A stretch of DNA of 64,000 bases from Thiomicrorhabdus chilensis DSM 12352 (GTDB lineage Bacteria; Pseudomonadota; Gammaproteobacteria; Thiomicrospirales; Thiomicrospiraceae), in the NCBI RefSeq assembly GCF_000483485.1, contig NZ_KI519609.1, forward strand, positions 1,641,460 to 1,705,459. Direction: 5' to 3'. How positions within the stretch are numbered: the first letter of the stretch is position 1; every line of letters starts with the position of its first letter. Position numbers and translations under genes: made by a program. Below are positions 1 to 9,012 of this stretch, piece by piece. The notes beneath the pieces were generated by a model. It saw nothing but the letters and a program-made list of their open reading frames with translations. It was not told where the DNA came from and did no database searches.

Positions 1-2041
1 CGGAACCTAGGGCTACAATCAATGGATAAATAGATTTTTCATTTATGTACCCATTAGAAGTTAATGGTTCTGTGCCATAAACTTGTTCATAAGACGATTG
101 CCGAATTTTGTTATTCTTATGCCCTGGATTTGAGACCTTACGTGGGATATATAAGCAGTTACCAATGCTATAGACCTCGTAAGCTTCACTTCCTTTATCA
201 CGAAACCCAAGACGTACCTTTGATTCCATTTTTTTCTTAGAAAAAGTCCCTTTCATCAACCCTTTTCTAATTTCATCTCGGATATTTCTTGAAATATCTA
301 GTTCAAGGTCACAGTATTCATAAGCTTCATTTGCAGCATTTCCAATAAAAATTTGGGTTATTTGACCGCCCCTTTCAATAAAGATAAACGAAATACCATT
401 GTTTTTATAAAGAGCATCGAGGCTTTGTTGTGTTTTCTCTTCAGCTTGTGCAAGAATATCAAGGAAATCATCAACGTTATCAGAAAGTTCGAAGTCTTCA
501 ATAAAGTCAATAAACCTATCTCCAAAACGATTAACACCTATTTGCCCAAAGGTGTTGATTTCTACTAGGCTAATATTCTCACCTTTAACCAGGAATGAAG
601 CTAAGGCTCCAAAAAAATTGAACCTTTTAGCGTTTTCACTCTGCTTAACTCTGCGACAAGAATAATAATGAACATTGAAGTCATTATCTAAGCTCACATT
701 TTGAATACTTGAAGAAATGGGGGCTTTCTTGCCAAGAAGCTCTCGCTTTTGAATTACCTCAAATAGAGTCCGCTTGAATACCTCTTTGCTAGGGTTATTG
801 ATATCCCCCTTCAAAAAAAGGGTTTCATAAAAAACTGACTGCATAGGGCTAAACGAGTTATTGATAATACTGTTTAAACGAATCTGTCCATAAGTGTCCA
901 AGTTCTCATTTCTTGAACTTGATATCCAAGGTTCTTCTGATGTGAACTGCGTTATATAAATATCCGCAAGTTCTGGAGACTTACTAACTGTTAAAACAAC
1001 ATCTACATCGTCAGACAACCTCTCCACGGATAACTTTTGAAGTGCTTCAAGTGCTACTTGTTCATCAAATGACTCAAGTTCGTAAAGGCTATCATCAAAA
1101 TAGATAGCAAAATTTTGCGTATTAGAAAGTGATAACCCACCAAAATTTTTCGAGATGTATCCAAATGAGTCATTTTCAGGGTTTGTATATACGGAATACG
1201 AATTCTGTATTTCTGGTCTTATGAATTCTATATTGCACTCTTCTAAAAGATTCTCTAGATGTTTTGACCAATAATATTCATGCAGAACCCTAGTGTTAGC
1301 CTGTTCATCAATGTATTTTTCAGCCTCGCCTTCATCAGTTTGCTTGGTCCTATGCTGAATGTATGGGAAGTTTGGCTTTTTTAATGTACTTTTTCTTAAA
1401 CAATCATAATCAAAAATGTATATACCTTGTTTATAGGCAATAACTCCTTGGCTATCCTTTGGGAGATATCTCTTTGGACTAACTACACTTAAGTTAACCT
1501 CATTGGGTCGCAGAGTGCTTCGTTGAACACTCACAGAGAAAATATGGTCTTGGTCGGAAAAAGAATATGCAAATGACTGACGACCCAGAGTCAGTTCAAT
1601 ATCATTTTCAAGTTCAAGCTTTTCAGTTAAAACAGGTTCAAAACCTTTAAATGCTAAACATAATCGAATAAGTGATAGCGTAAACCATGAAATCTCTTCC
1701 GTAGAACTGAAAGCCTTTTGATAAAGGTCTCTTAACTCAATATCAAATGAAAGCTTATTTTCATTCCCAAAAACTAGGCAAACTCCAAAGTATGTATCCT
1801 TGTTTTTAAAAGATGCTATACCTTTAATGTTCTTTTTTTTCTCATATGATGGATTATTTGAAGATAAACGAGAATTCACATCTTCTACTAGAGCCTTATA
1901 TGCTATTTCAGGCTTATCAGCTTTAGTCATGCATGGAATAAGGGTCATATTTTCATACTGTTTGGTTTTATCAATCAACCATTCAATTAACTGCTCATTT
2001 ACACGACTACAGTCTTTTATTGCCAGAGAATTAAGCTTCAT
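1..2041 (-). CDS. Unrecognised protein, partner of the helicase (3' end beyond window)
   Basis: Reading the minus strand from ATG at 2041 gives about 680 uninterrupted codons that run off the left edge, so the C-terminus is missing. The start overlaps the end of the upstream helicase gene by 11 bases (ATGAAGCTTAA), with a GGAGG-type ribosome site just before it, so the two are very likely translationally coupled. The protein begins MKLNSLAIKDCSRVNEQLIE. It has no signal peptide or membrane segment that I can see and is rich in acidic and aromatic residues. Late segments such as NGISFIFIERGGQITQIFIG look like beta-hairpins, but I do not recognise a family or a catalytic motif. The tight pairing with a helicase-nuclease inside a defence island suggests a subunit of the same system. 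That is inference from context only. Confidence 0.75.
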   Translation of the reverse strand, partial: MKLNSLAIKDCSRVNEQLIEWLIDKTKQYENMTLIPCMTKADKPEIAYKALVEDVNSRLSSNNPSYEKKKNIKGIASFKNKDTYFGVCLVFGNENKLSFDIELRDLYQKAFSSTEEISWFTLSLIRLCLAFKGFEPVLTEKLELENDIELTLGRQSFAYSFSDQDHIFSVSVQRSTLRPNEVNLSVVSPKRYLPKDSQGVIAYKQGIYIFDYDCLRKSTLKKPNFPYIQHRTKQTDEGEAEKYIDEQANTRVLHEYYWSKHLENLLEECNIEFIRPEIQNSYSVYTNPENDSFGYISKNFGGLSLSNTQNFAIYFDDSLYELESFDEQVALEALQKLSVERLSDDVDVVLTVSKSPELADIYITQFTSEEPWISSSRNENLDTYGQIRLNSIINNSFSPMQSVFYETLFLKGDINNPSKEVFKRTLFEVIQKRELLGKKAPISSSIQNVSLDNDFNVHYYSCRRVKQSENAKRFNFFGALASFLVKGENISLVEINTFGQIGVNRFGDRFIDFIEDFELSDNVDDFLDILAQAEEKTQQSLDALYKNNGISFIFIERGGQITQIFIGNAANEAYEYCDLELDISRNIRDEIRKGLMKGTFSKKKMESKVRLGFRDKGSEAYEVYSIGNCLYIPRKVSNPGHKNNKIRQSSYEQVYGTEPLTSNGYINEKSIYPLIVALGS

Positions 2042-5000
2042 AATTAGCCTCCTTTTCTTCATGTTCAAGAACCCTTAGCAGGTCCAATGACAATGCCTTT
2101 ACAGATGAGTTAAGAGACAAAGTAAAGACTCCATTTTCATGACGTTTCATTTGAGGAACCGCATTCTCATTCACTCTTGTGTTCAGAATGACATACTTAA
2201 CTGTATAGCCCGGTAAGCTCTCTTTAATCGTTTCAAACTTCGACTCTGATGACTCGAATAGCCTCTGGTTTAAACCGATTGAAGGATTGATACCAAAATA
2301 CTCAGAATTAGATAAGCTTTTAGCATCAATAGCGAGTACAACATTTTCTTTAACGATATAAAAATCAGCTAATTCATAAATACTATTTAATGTTTTTGAC
2401 TGAATAGAAGATAATTCACGGACATCTATAGAAGCCAAAACCAAAGTTCTAATAACTCTACTTACAACTAATTCACCTAAGTTCCCAATCAAATCAAATA
2501 GAGCCCATGGCTGAACAAATGTATAAAGGCCATTTTCATTAGAAGAGAGAGCGTTGGTAACACTTTGACCATTTTCACTTAAAGCGTTCACAAGCTCTGA
2601 ATGGTTTTCAAGGTAATTAACAACATCCACTTCAAAGCCATTGTTATCAAAGAAAAAACTTGTCTGATTATTGTTAATGTGAGTCTCTCTAATACGATAC
2701 GAATCTATCGGGATATTTTTTTGAACCACAATCAAATCAATAAAAGCTTTAAAACGAAGCTGCTGCCTTTTAGGAAGTTTATGCAAGGCCACATTCAAAC
2801 CTTCCAAATAAGCTTTTATTCCATGGGTCCAGCAAACTGGGCTGCGGTAAGCCTTGTAGAACTCAACAAACGCTAAAACTGTTTGCGTTTCAGTACCAGA
2901 ACGATAACTCGCCAACTTGCTAAGAAGCGTTGATTTACAGTCTTCGAAAACTTCTAGCTCTGGAGATAACTGTTTTTTAGACGTGAGAGGTTCATTATTC
3001 TTAAGACTTAAATAACCATTAGACAACCTTGAATTGACTAAAGACATACAGTTGATTTGTTGATGAATTTTCTCATCATTCTGATGTTGAAAAATAGCCT
3101 CAAATCCTTTGTTAAAAATCTCATCGACTTCATTACATAGATATATTTCTTGCTCTTGCCTTGCATTAGTCCTTTCTACCCTTCCTATGCCCTGCATCAG
3201 CATAGAAATCAGTGAAATTCTATGTTGTTGTTCAAAGAACTTCTGCATTACAGGGTCAGTTTCAGCAGTATTCAAGTCAATTTCAGTATTATAAGTTGCA
3301 TGTTCATTTTGAAGTACATTTTGCCTAGAGTATTCCTCTAACATATATATGTATTTCTGAGCACTCAAAAAAAACCTTTTCTCTGCTGACTGCTTATTGA
3401 GAGAGTTCGTTATCGGAGGCTTTATAGAACTATAAAATGGAGGGGCACAAACATATAACGCATCTAAATCCCTTTTCTTAGCTTGTAAAACTCTACTTTC
3501 TTTTATATTTGAATCGTTAAAAAAGTCTGCTTGCTTTTTCTCTTCACTATTTCTTGAAGACTTGAGTTGTGGATGCTTAAAACCATCAACAATCAAGTTT
3601 AGCCCCCTAGCAGCAGATTGGTAGGCACTAACAATACAAACTGAGTTTCCATGGCCAGAAGATAGAATTAGCTCCATAGGGTTGAAGCCCGGATCTTGTG
3701 CTTGCTGATACACCCTAGAAGGGTAAGGCAATTTCAAAAGCTCTTTTAATTTATAGCTAACTGAGTTTGGATTAGAGTTCGCCTCCTTTAAAAGTTTGAC
3801 TAATTTCTTTTCCAATGACGCCGAGTAAAAAACAATAAGAAGTGGTAATGCCTTAGATGAATTACTGTAACGATTTGCAGACTTTTCTTTCAAAATTACA
3901 AGCCCATAACCTGCACTAATTTCTTCTGCATCCCCTGCCGAACCAAATAATATTTCGAACGAATAAACCTTATCGCCAATAAAAATAGCTTTATCTCTTA
4001 AAGCACCTGAAATAGCTGACAATGCAAAGTTATGCGTTTGTGCTAATGCTAGAGAAAACCTTGGTTTATTTTCATTTAAAGAGCTTCTTTGAGTATTTTC
4101 AATTGCCGAAAATACATTTCTGAATTCAGTTTTTTTATGACGGTTAAAGCGCCCTTTTATAAACTTTCCAACCAGTACTGTATCGCTACCAAGCTTCTCT
4201 TCTTCTTTAGCTTTTATATACGTCATACTTAAGACTTTATCTGCTAGTTCAAAAGAGCCATCAAAGGATTTGTTCTTAATAATTTTCTTCTGGGCTCGCT
4301 CATCTTGCTTCAACTTTGTAAGAGCAAAATCATCATCAGTCATATCCTGATAAACAACCTTTGCTTCTTTACACAGGATAGAAAGCGACCCAGTTGAAAA
4401 GGCTGAGATATGTGCATTGTGAAAACCACCAGTAGCACTCATTAAAAATACTTTATTGCGTTTTAAAGGAGCATTAACCAAAGATACAATGAATCTCTCT
4501 GGCGACATCCTTCTCATATAGACGGGAAATGAGACACTATTTACACCACCACAAGGAGACAACTGATATCGTTCATGCTTGCTTTGCACAATGCCGTAAA
4601 TGGTGTGTCCTCGCCTAAAGGCATAATCGCTATCAATTAATGTCTTTTGATGACATTGATTGGAATGAATCCCATCTTCAAGGATTTCATCAAACTCTCG
4701 GCCATCAGAAAAAGCCTTAATAAACTTCTCCCTACTGACATTACGAACCATCCTTAGCAAGTCTTTAGAAGTAGCAGTATGCAGTTCATCTTCTAAAGAA
4801 TTCCTTTTATCAATATTGAACGGAACACTGACACCTGACAAACTTTTTACACTTTTTTCTAAAGCCTCCCAGTCATTACCAAGAATAGATTCCTCTACAA
4901 GATTAATCTCCTTCTCTAACCCCTCAAGACTACCCTGCTCTTTACTAAAATGGCGCAGATGTAAATATGTTTCAGTAATTAATAGAAAGAAGTAATAAAG

Positions 5001-6503
5001 AGGTACTGTTTTGAAGTTTGCATACTTCTGGAGACTATCACTCCTCACAATCCGGAAAGAGCTAGGCATTATTACAATGTAATAATCATCTAAATGTCGG
5101 CTGGGAGTGAACCCAAAAAATTCTCCCCCAAAAGCACTTGTAGTATTAAAGACTTCACTATCAACTTTACTTTCTACAGTACAGTATGGAGCATTTAAAG
5201 ACCCTGCCCCTAAGTCAGATAGCTTTTCAAAAGTCTCTTCTGAATCCAAGTCATTAGCTTCAGACACAGCTTTAAAGAGACTATTTCTAATTTTTAGGCA
5301 ACGTTCTTTTGCGATAATTCTAGGAATAGAGTCATCTGTTACATGATTATCTAAAAAAGGAAGAAGCCGTTGTCCGGAGTCATCATAAAGTGACTTTAAG
5401 TTTTTATATGACTTGTCACACAAGACATCCCCCATTTCTTTGAACAAAGAACCGATAGACTGAAGCAAATTAAAATCACGAAAGTTTTCATCTAGACTAT
5501 CTTTTATAACTTCTTTAGCTGCATCCGACTCATCTAAGAAAAAGGTAAAATCAGCCATGAAAATTGAAGATTTAATGTCGTCTTCAGCCTCTTCATGCTC
5601 CAATGACATTTGTGCTAGTTCATCAATACTTCTAATGTCCTTGGTCCAGTTTAATCGCCCATTCTTTAGTAGTCGTGGCTTGAAAAAATAGTGTTTTGTC
5701 ATCAATTTTGCCGTTGTCATCCCCAATAGGAAAAACTTGGAACTTGATACTTGAACATGAAAAAAAGGAAAGAAAGAGGCCGTAATCGCTCGAAACTGCT
5801 CATAGGATTTTGGATGTTTTGACCTAAACACCACCTCTAGCAAATCTGAAAATGTCTTATTTTTGTACGAGTCTTCACATAATTTTGTTAAAGTGCCAGA
5901 TAGAGTTTTTGCCAGGTTACGAATACGTTCTTTTTTACTCGCCTCTTCCTGTTCTCGATAAATATTAATAACTTCTTCATCACCATTAATCTCGCCCTGC
6001 TTCTCATCAATTAAATAACTTAAAGCTCTGGCTTGTGATTCAATTATTTCTAAACGTTTAAACTGTTCATCAAGACCATAACTGTTGTCTAATTTTTTAA
6101 TTATCTCTGTGATACTGCTTTTTAATGTTTTAAATAAAGTGTTTGTCGAATTTCCAGCTACAAAGAAGAGGTCCTTGACGATGTCTAAAACATTACCTTC
6201 TACTTCCATATTGGATAAGGCAATAGCAGAAACTGGCCTAACCTTTATTACTTCACATCCGTAATCACCTAATTCCTTAACAATTTTGGCATCAAATTGA
6301 ATTTGGTTATGTTGCGGTGCAGTAAAAATATAAATTTCATTCGCACTCTGACTATTAATTTTCGATTTGACATCATCGAGAACAGCCACTTGAGCAGAGT
6401 AACTTTTTCCTAACCCTGTTCCTGATGTAATTGATTTAACAAAGCCATTTACTGTATCTGCATATGCAAACGGATAGAGTGGTGCAAGGCTTATTTGAGC
6501 CAT
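2031..6503 (-). CDS. Large SF2 helicase fused to a PD-(D/E)xK-like nuclease (1490 aa)
   Basis: The start is ATG at 6503, preceded by AGGAGA seven bases upstream; a TTG at 6527 is open but less likely. Helicase motifs appear in order: a P-loop SGTGLGKSYS near residue 30, a possible Walker B LDESD near residue 330, SATGG (motif III-like) in the middle, AYQSAARGLNL (motif V-like), and QGIGRVERT (motif VI-like, QxxGRxxR). Near the C-terminus GELVVSRVI, ELADFYI and AIDAKS match the spacing of E...D...DxK in PD-(D/E)xK nucleases. This suggests an ATP-driven translocase that also cuts nucleic acid. The gap between the P-loop and the DExx box is unusually long, so a large insertion sits inside RecA domain 1. 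The gene is coupled to the downstream unknown gene. I cannot assign it to a named system (not a typical HsdR, DruE or DISARM helicase). Confidence 0.75.
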   Translation of the reverse strand: MAQISLAPLYPFAYADTVNGFVKSITSGTGLGKSYSAQVAVLDDVKSKINSQSANEIYIFTAPQHNQIQFDAKIVKELGDYGCEVIKVRPVSAIALSNMEVEGNVLDIVKDLFFVAGNSTNTLFKTLKSSITEIIKKLDNSYGLDEQFKRLEIIESQARALSYLIDEKQGEINGDEEVINIYREQEEASKKERIRNLAKTLSGTLTKLCEDSYKNKTFSDLLEVVFRSKHPKSYEQFRAITASFFPFFHVQVSSSKFFLLGMTTAKLMTKHYFFKPRLLKNGRLNWTKDIRSIDELAQMSLEHEEAEDDIKSSIFMADFTFFLDESDAAKEVIKDSLDENFRDFNLLQSIGSLFKEMGDVLCDKSYKNLKSLYDDSGQRLLPFLDNHVTDDSIPRIIAKERCLKIRNSLFKAVSEANDLDSEETFEKLSDLGAGSLNAPYCTVESKVDSEVFNTTSAFGGEFFGFTPSRHLDDYYIVIMPSSFRIVRSDSLQKYANFKTVPLYYFFLLITETYLHLRHFSKEQGSLEGLEKEINLVEESILGNDWEALEKSVKSLSGVSVPFNIDKRNSLEDELHTATSKDLLRMVRNVSREKFIKAFSDGREFDEILEDGIHSNQCHQKTLIDSDYAFRRGHTIYGIVQSKHERYQLSPCGGVNSVSFPVYMRRMSPERFIVSLVNAPLKRNKVFLMSATGGFHNAHISAFSTGSLSILCKEAKVVYQDMTDDDFALTKLKQDERAQKKIIKNKSFDGSFELADKVLSMTYIKAKEEEKLGSDTVLVGKFIKGRFNRHKKTEFRNVFSAIENTQRSSLNENKPRFSLALAQTHNFALSAISGALRDKAIFIGDKVYSFEILFGSAGDAEEISAGYGLVILKEKSANRYSNSSKALPLLIVFYSASLEKKLVKLLKEANSNPNSVSYKLKELLKLPYPSRVYQQAQDPGFNPMELILSSGHGNSVCIVSAYQSAARGLNLIVDGFKHPQLKSSRNSEEKKQADFFNDSNIKESRVLQAKKRDLDALYVCAPPFYSSIKPPITNSLNKQSAEKRFFLSAQKYIYMLEEYSRQNVLQNEHATYNTEIDLNTAETDPVMQKFFEQQHRISLISMLMQGIGRVERTNARQEQEIYLCNEVDEIFNKGFEAIFQHQNDEKIHQQINCMSLVNSRLSNGYLSLKNNEPLTSKKQLSPELEVFEDCKSTLLSKLASYRSGTETQTVLAFVEFYKAYRSPVCWTHGIKAYLEGLNVALHKLPKRQQLRFKAFIDLIVVQKNIPIDSYRIRETHINNNQTSFFFDNNGFEVDVVNYLENHSELVNALSENGQSVTNALSSNENGLYTFVQPWALFDLIGNLGELVVSRVIRTLVLASIDVRELSSIQSKTLNSIYELADFYIVKENVVLAIDAKSLSNSEYFGINPSIGLNQRLFESSESKFETIKESLPGYTVKYVILNTRVNENAVPQMKRHENGVFTLSLNSSVKALSLDLLRVLEHEEKEANYEA

Positions 6504-6680
6504 AACTAAATCTCCTATGCTGCCCAAACGATAGGTACAAACTCCCCTTACCCTTAGGGCAAAATAACAAAAAGCGCTAATTGACCTTAAACCGTCAAAA
6601 AGTTACTTTTACTAAATCTAACTTTCTATTCATTTGCAGAAAGTCGCACAGGAGCAGACTACAAATCTTTCGTAAATTAC

Positions 6681-6730
6681 ATTTAAACATTACTTCAAGT
6701 ACTTGTAAACAAATAAGTACAAAGACTTAT
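6681..6730 (-). promoter_or_regulatory. Candidate promoter with two phased operator-like dyads
   Basis: On the minus strand TTTACA (6709-6704), 17 bases, then TTAAAT (6686-6681) could drive the helicase operon with a leader of roughly 170 bases. A perfect palindrome CAAGTACTTG (6696-6705) lies across the spacer and -35 box. A second dyad, ATAAGT-N6-ACTTAT (6713-6730), sits with its centre 21 bases away, two helical turns. Both share AAGT/ACTT half-sites. The layout resembles a repressor site, but no regulator gene is visible beside it. The rest of the 6504-6789 gap is AT-rich with no open frame. Confidence 0.35.
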
Positions 6731-6789
6731 AAATATAATTCTAAAAATTAAAATTCAAATTGTTATTACCTTATTTTAGAAATTCTTAA

Positions 6790-7452
6790 TTAGAAATTAA
6801 ACACGTCATCTCGTTTAGACTCTATAAAGATTACGAAATCATACCCATACGGAAACCTTGCAACACATCGTCTTGTTCTAAGATGAAATTCCATTTGGTC
6901 CGGCATGCAATAACCGACTTCCAATGGAAAATTGGAACAAACTCCGTCGACAACATCGCTTGCTTCAGTCCTATCACCCTCCGCATCGTAGCCAACCGCG
7001 GAAAAACTCTCAATAAATGGTTTTTTGAACTCTATAAACCCATCTTCCCCCTGATTCCCACCCCAAAAATCAGCATCAAGAATGTCATACAGGTTCCGTT
7101 TCTGATATTGTTTAACCATATCTTTTAGTATGTCTTGATTTGCGTCAATCTGTTTATCAGGATACGGATTTTCTCTAACTTGTAAAAATCGGTAAATCAA
7201 ATTCCCACTTAGAACGTTTTGCCAAGCCATTGCTGTCAGCACTAAATCTTCAAATGCTATAAGGTGTTCTCTATAGGCTTGACAGTAAACATCCATAAAC
7301 CTCATTTCTATTTGTTGTCTATCATCAAGGTTGATATAAATTATCGGATTATTTTTTTGGAAAATATCAACAGCTTTAACTGCCATCGTTCTAAACTTAA
7401 AATCCCTCATCTTTTTGTTGATGGATTTTCTTAGAATTTGTTTATTAGGCAT
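6790..7452 (-). CDS. Unknown 220-residue protein
   Basis: The start ATG at 7452 has GGAG about eight bases upstream. The product starts MPNKQILRKSINKKMRDFKF (basic N-terminus), continues with a likely helical middle, and ends with an aromatic-rich segment containing ADFWGGNQGEDGF and RRCVARFPYGYDFVIFIESK. I see no membrane segment, nucleotide-binding loop or metal-binding cluster, and I do not recognise the family. It lies between the helicase pair and the phosphoesterase operon on the same strand, 51 bases after the broken phosphoesterase, and could be the last member of that operon or a separate unit. Confidence 0.6.
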   Translation of the reverse strand: MPNKQILRKSINKKMRDFKFRTMAVKAVDIFQKNNPIIYINLDDRQQIEMRFMDVYCQAYREHLIAFEDLVLTAMAWQNVLSGNLIYRFLQVRENPYPDKQIDANQDILKDMVKQYQKRNLYDILDADFWGGNQGEDGFIEFKKPFIESFSAVGYDAEGDRTEASDVVDGVCSNFPLEVGYCMPDQMEFHLRTRRCVARFPYGYDFVIFIESKRDDVFNF

Positions 7453-7503
7453 ACTTGTACTCCAAAAAATCGCTACTAAAAAGAATTGTCTATTTTTCTG
7501 AAA

Positions 7504-8068
7504 TTAAATAAAGATGACATTAATAACCGTAGCAGCGTTAGAAAACCAAACTCCATCTCGCTTACGCATACCATGTGCTTGGTGAATGTGACCACAAAGA
7601 TGCATTTTAAGATGCTCTAGCCTGACTATTTCATTCTTTAATGCCTTACATCCTGATTTGTCATCACAAATACCGTAAACAGGTGTATGAGTGATTAAAA
7701 CCTCTGTGTCGCTAGGTATATGACTCCAATCCGCTTCGCTCGGCAAAGTATGTGAACGGCATAGTAAACTCTGAGGGTGAAGCGCCTAAGCCGTAGAACT
7801 TGATGCCATCAAGCTCAACAGCAGAGTTATTTAGATAGTGAACCCCTGTAAAGTCGAACAATTCGGGGGTTCTTGGAAGGTCCTCATCGTGATTTCCACC
7901 AATCAATATGCGATGCTTGAACGGCTGGACACGAAACCAATTAAGAAATGCGTAATTTTCAATATCAATGCCATATTTTGAAAAATCGCCACTACATATA
8001 AGAAAATCACCGTTGGGTAGCGTTCTATCTCGATGATTACCGTGCGTATCACTTTCATTTTTATTATT
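7504..8068 (-). pseudogene. Broken calcineurin-like metallophosphoesterase
   Basis: Two frames together spell one metallophosphoesterase of the type seen in the neighbouring gene at 9666-10397. One frame carries SDTHGNH, ICSGDFSKYG and IGGNHDED, ending with GASPSEFTMPFTYFA. The other carries SEADWSHIPSDTEVLITHTP and LCGHIHQAHGM. Switching between them needs one frameshift near 7745. The frame with SDTHG has no start codon: the only nearby ATG (8058) is out of frame, and compared with the paralogue about six bases are missing where the start and first strand should be. Two independent lesions make a sequencing error an unlikely full explanation. The metal-ligand motifs themselves are all still present, so the decay looks recent. 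Confidence 0.75.
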
Positions 8069-8083
8069 GAAGCCCTTTATAAG
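8065..8083. repeat. 19-bp direct repeat shared with 10397-10415
   Basis: The 19 bases at 8065-8083 are identical to 10397-10415 and similarity continues a few bases further. At 10397-10415 the block spans the junction between the exonuclease stop and the next phosphoesterase start. At 8065-8083 it precedes the broken phosphoesterase. This points to duplication of the exonuclease/phosphoesterase junction within the operon. Confidence 0.8.
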
Positions 8084-8088
8084 TCCTT

Positions 8089-8994
8089 CTAAAGGGCTTG
8101 CTTATCACCATTCTCACGTTTTAACCTTCTAGCCTCACGCCACTCTTTATTAGCATCCAATCTCTTAACTAAGTCATCGACGCTTAATAAAGTTAAATTG
8201 CCGGCCTTGTCAAAAGTATCAATAAACGCACTAAAAGTAGTAAAAACAGGTTTCTCAAAACAGCTATGACCATGGACTGTGTAATCGACATCAGATAGCA
8301 CTCGCTCAACCCCCTCTTGATGCATCTCAGCATGTCTTCGAGTACGCAAACACAACTCACGAGTATCACGTTGCTCCAAATCATTTACAAACTCATTCCA
8401 TGAGCTACCGTATCTAGTCGGAACGCCTGCGTGACTAATACCAATCTTGTAACCATGCGTTTCCAGTTCAATGACGTATGGCAGTGCCATCAATAGCTTT
8501 GCTAAATAAGCTCTGCATTGCTCATCAAGCTTGAAAAACCATCTACCCTCAATCTTTCTGTGAAGTTCCGCAGGTTCATAATACTTGTATCGGTTATAAA
8601 GTTGGATTCGCTCTGGTTCATACTGGTCTAGAATAAACTGGTCGTGATTTCCACGGACTGAGTAAAACCAAGGTTCTTCTAGCAATTTAATCACCTTCTC
8701 ACTTTCATCCCCTCTGTCGCCTAAATCCCCGACCGCTATCAAACGGTCTTTTTTAAAGTCAAAACCAATCTTTTTAAGCTCGCTCATCAACTCAAAATAA
8801 CGACCATGTAAATCGCCAACTATATAGTCTTTACCGAGCTTATTTTCTCCAAGTGTATGCTTGTAAAGTTCGATATTCTCTAGCGTTTTGCGACCACAGT
8901 AGTAATCCAGCGATGCTTTTGCATCATCGCTTAGCGACTCATAACTAGAACCTAATTTTTCCAGCATAAGCTTTCGGTAATATTTAATTTTCAT
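8089..8994 (-). CDS. PPP-family metallophosphoesterase (301 aa)
   Basis: This is a serine/threonine phosphatase or Ap4A-hydrolase-type enzyme. The metal ligands are in order: DLHGR (usual GDxHG), GDLGDRG (usual GDxVDRG, here with Gly for Val), RGNHD, ISHAGVP and HGHSCF. About 65 residues precede the first motif, which is longer than in phage lambda phosphatase-type proteins, and start MKIKYYRKLMLEKLGSSYES. The gene sits 18 bases after its upstream neighbour in a chain of phosphoesterases. Substrate cannot be read from the sequence: phosphoprotein, dinucleoside polyphosphate or RNA/nucleotide ends are all possible. It is paralogous to the protein at 11293-12117. Confidence 0.85.
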   Translation of the reverse strand: MKIKYYRKLMLEKLGSSYESLSDDAKASLDYYCGRKTLENIELYKHTLGENKLGKDYIVGDLHGRYFELMSELKKIGFDFKKDRLIAVGDLGDRGDESEKVIKLLEEPWFYSVRGNHDQFILDQYEPERIQLYNRYKYYEPAELHRKIEGRWFFKLDEQCRAYLAKLLMALPYVIELETHGYKIGISHAGVPTRYGSSWNEFVNDLEQRDTRELCLRTRRHAEMHQEGVERVLSDVDYTVHGHSCFEKPVFTTFSAFIDTFDKAGNLTLLSVDDLVKRLDANKEWREARRLKRENGDKQAL

Positions 8995-9012
8995 TTACAT
9001 AATCCAAACTTC

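Noticed and set aside
1-2041. Argonaute/PIWI-type protein paired with a helicase
   Set aside because: The strand-rich C-terminal part invites the comparison, but I could not find a convincing DEDx tetrad or an R...E pair, and the protein is cut by the window edge.
2031-6503. HsdR of a second type I RM system
   Set aside because: The nuclease-like motif is at the C-terminus instead of the N-terminus and there are no adjacent hsdM or hsdS genes on this strand.
7504-7906. Two separate small phosphoesterase genes
   Set aside because: The two frames are consecutive halves of one protein and match the intact paralogue end to end, so a frameshifted pseudogene explains them better.
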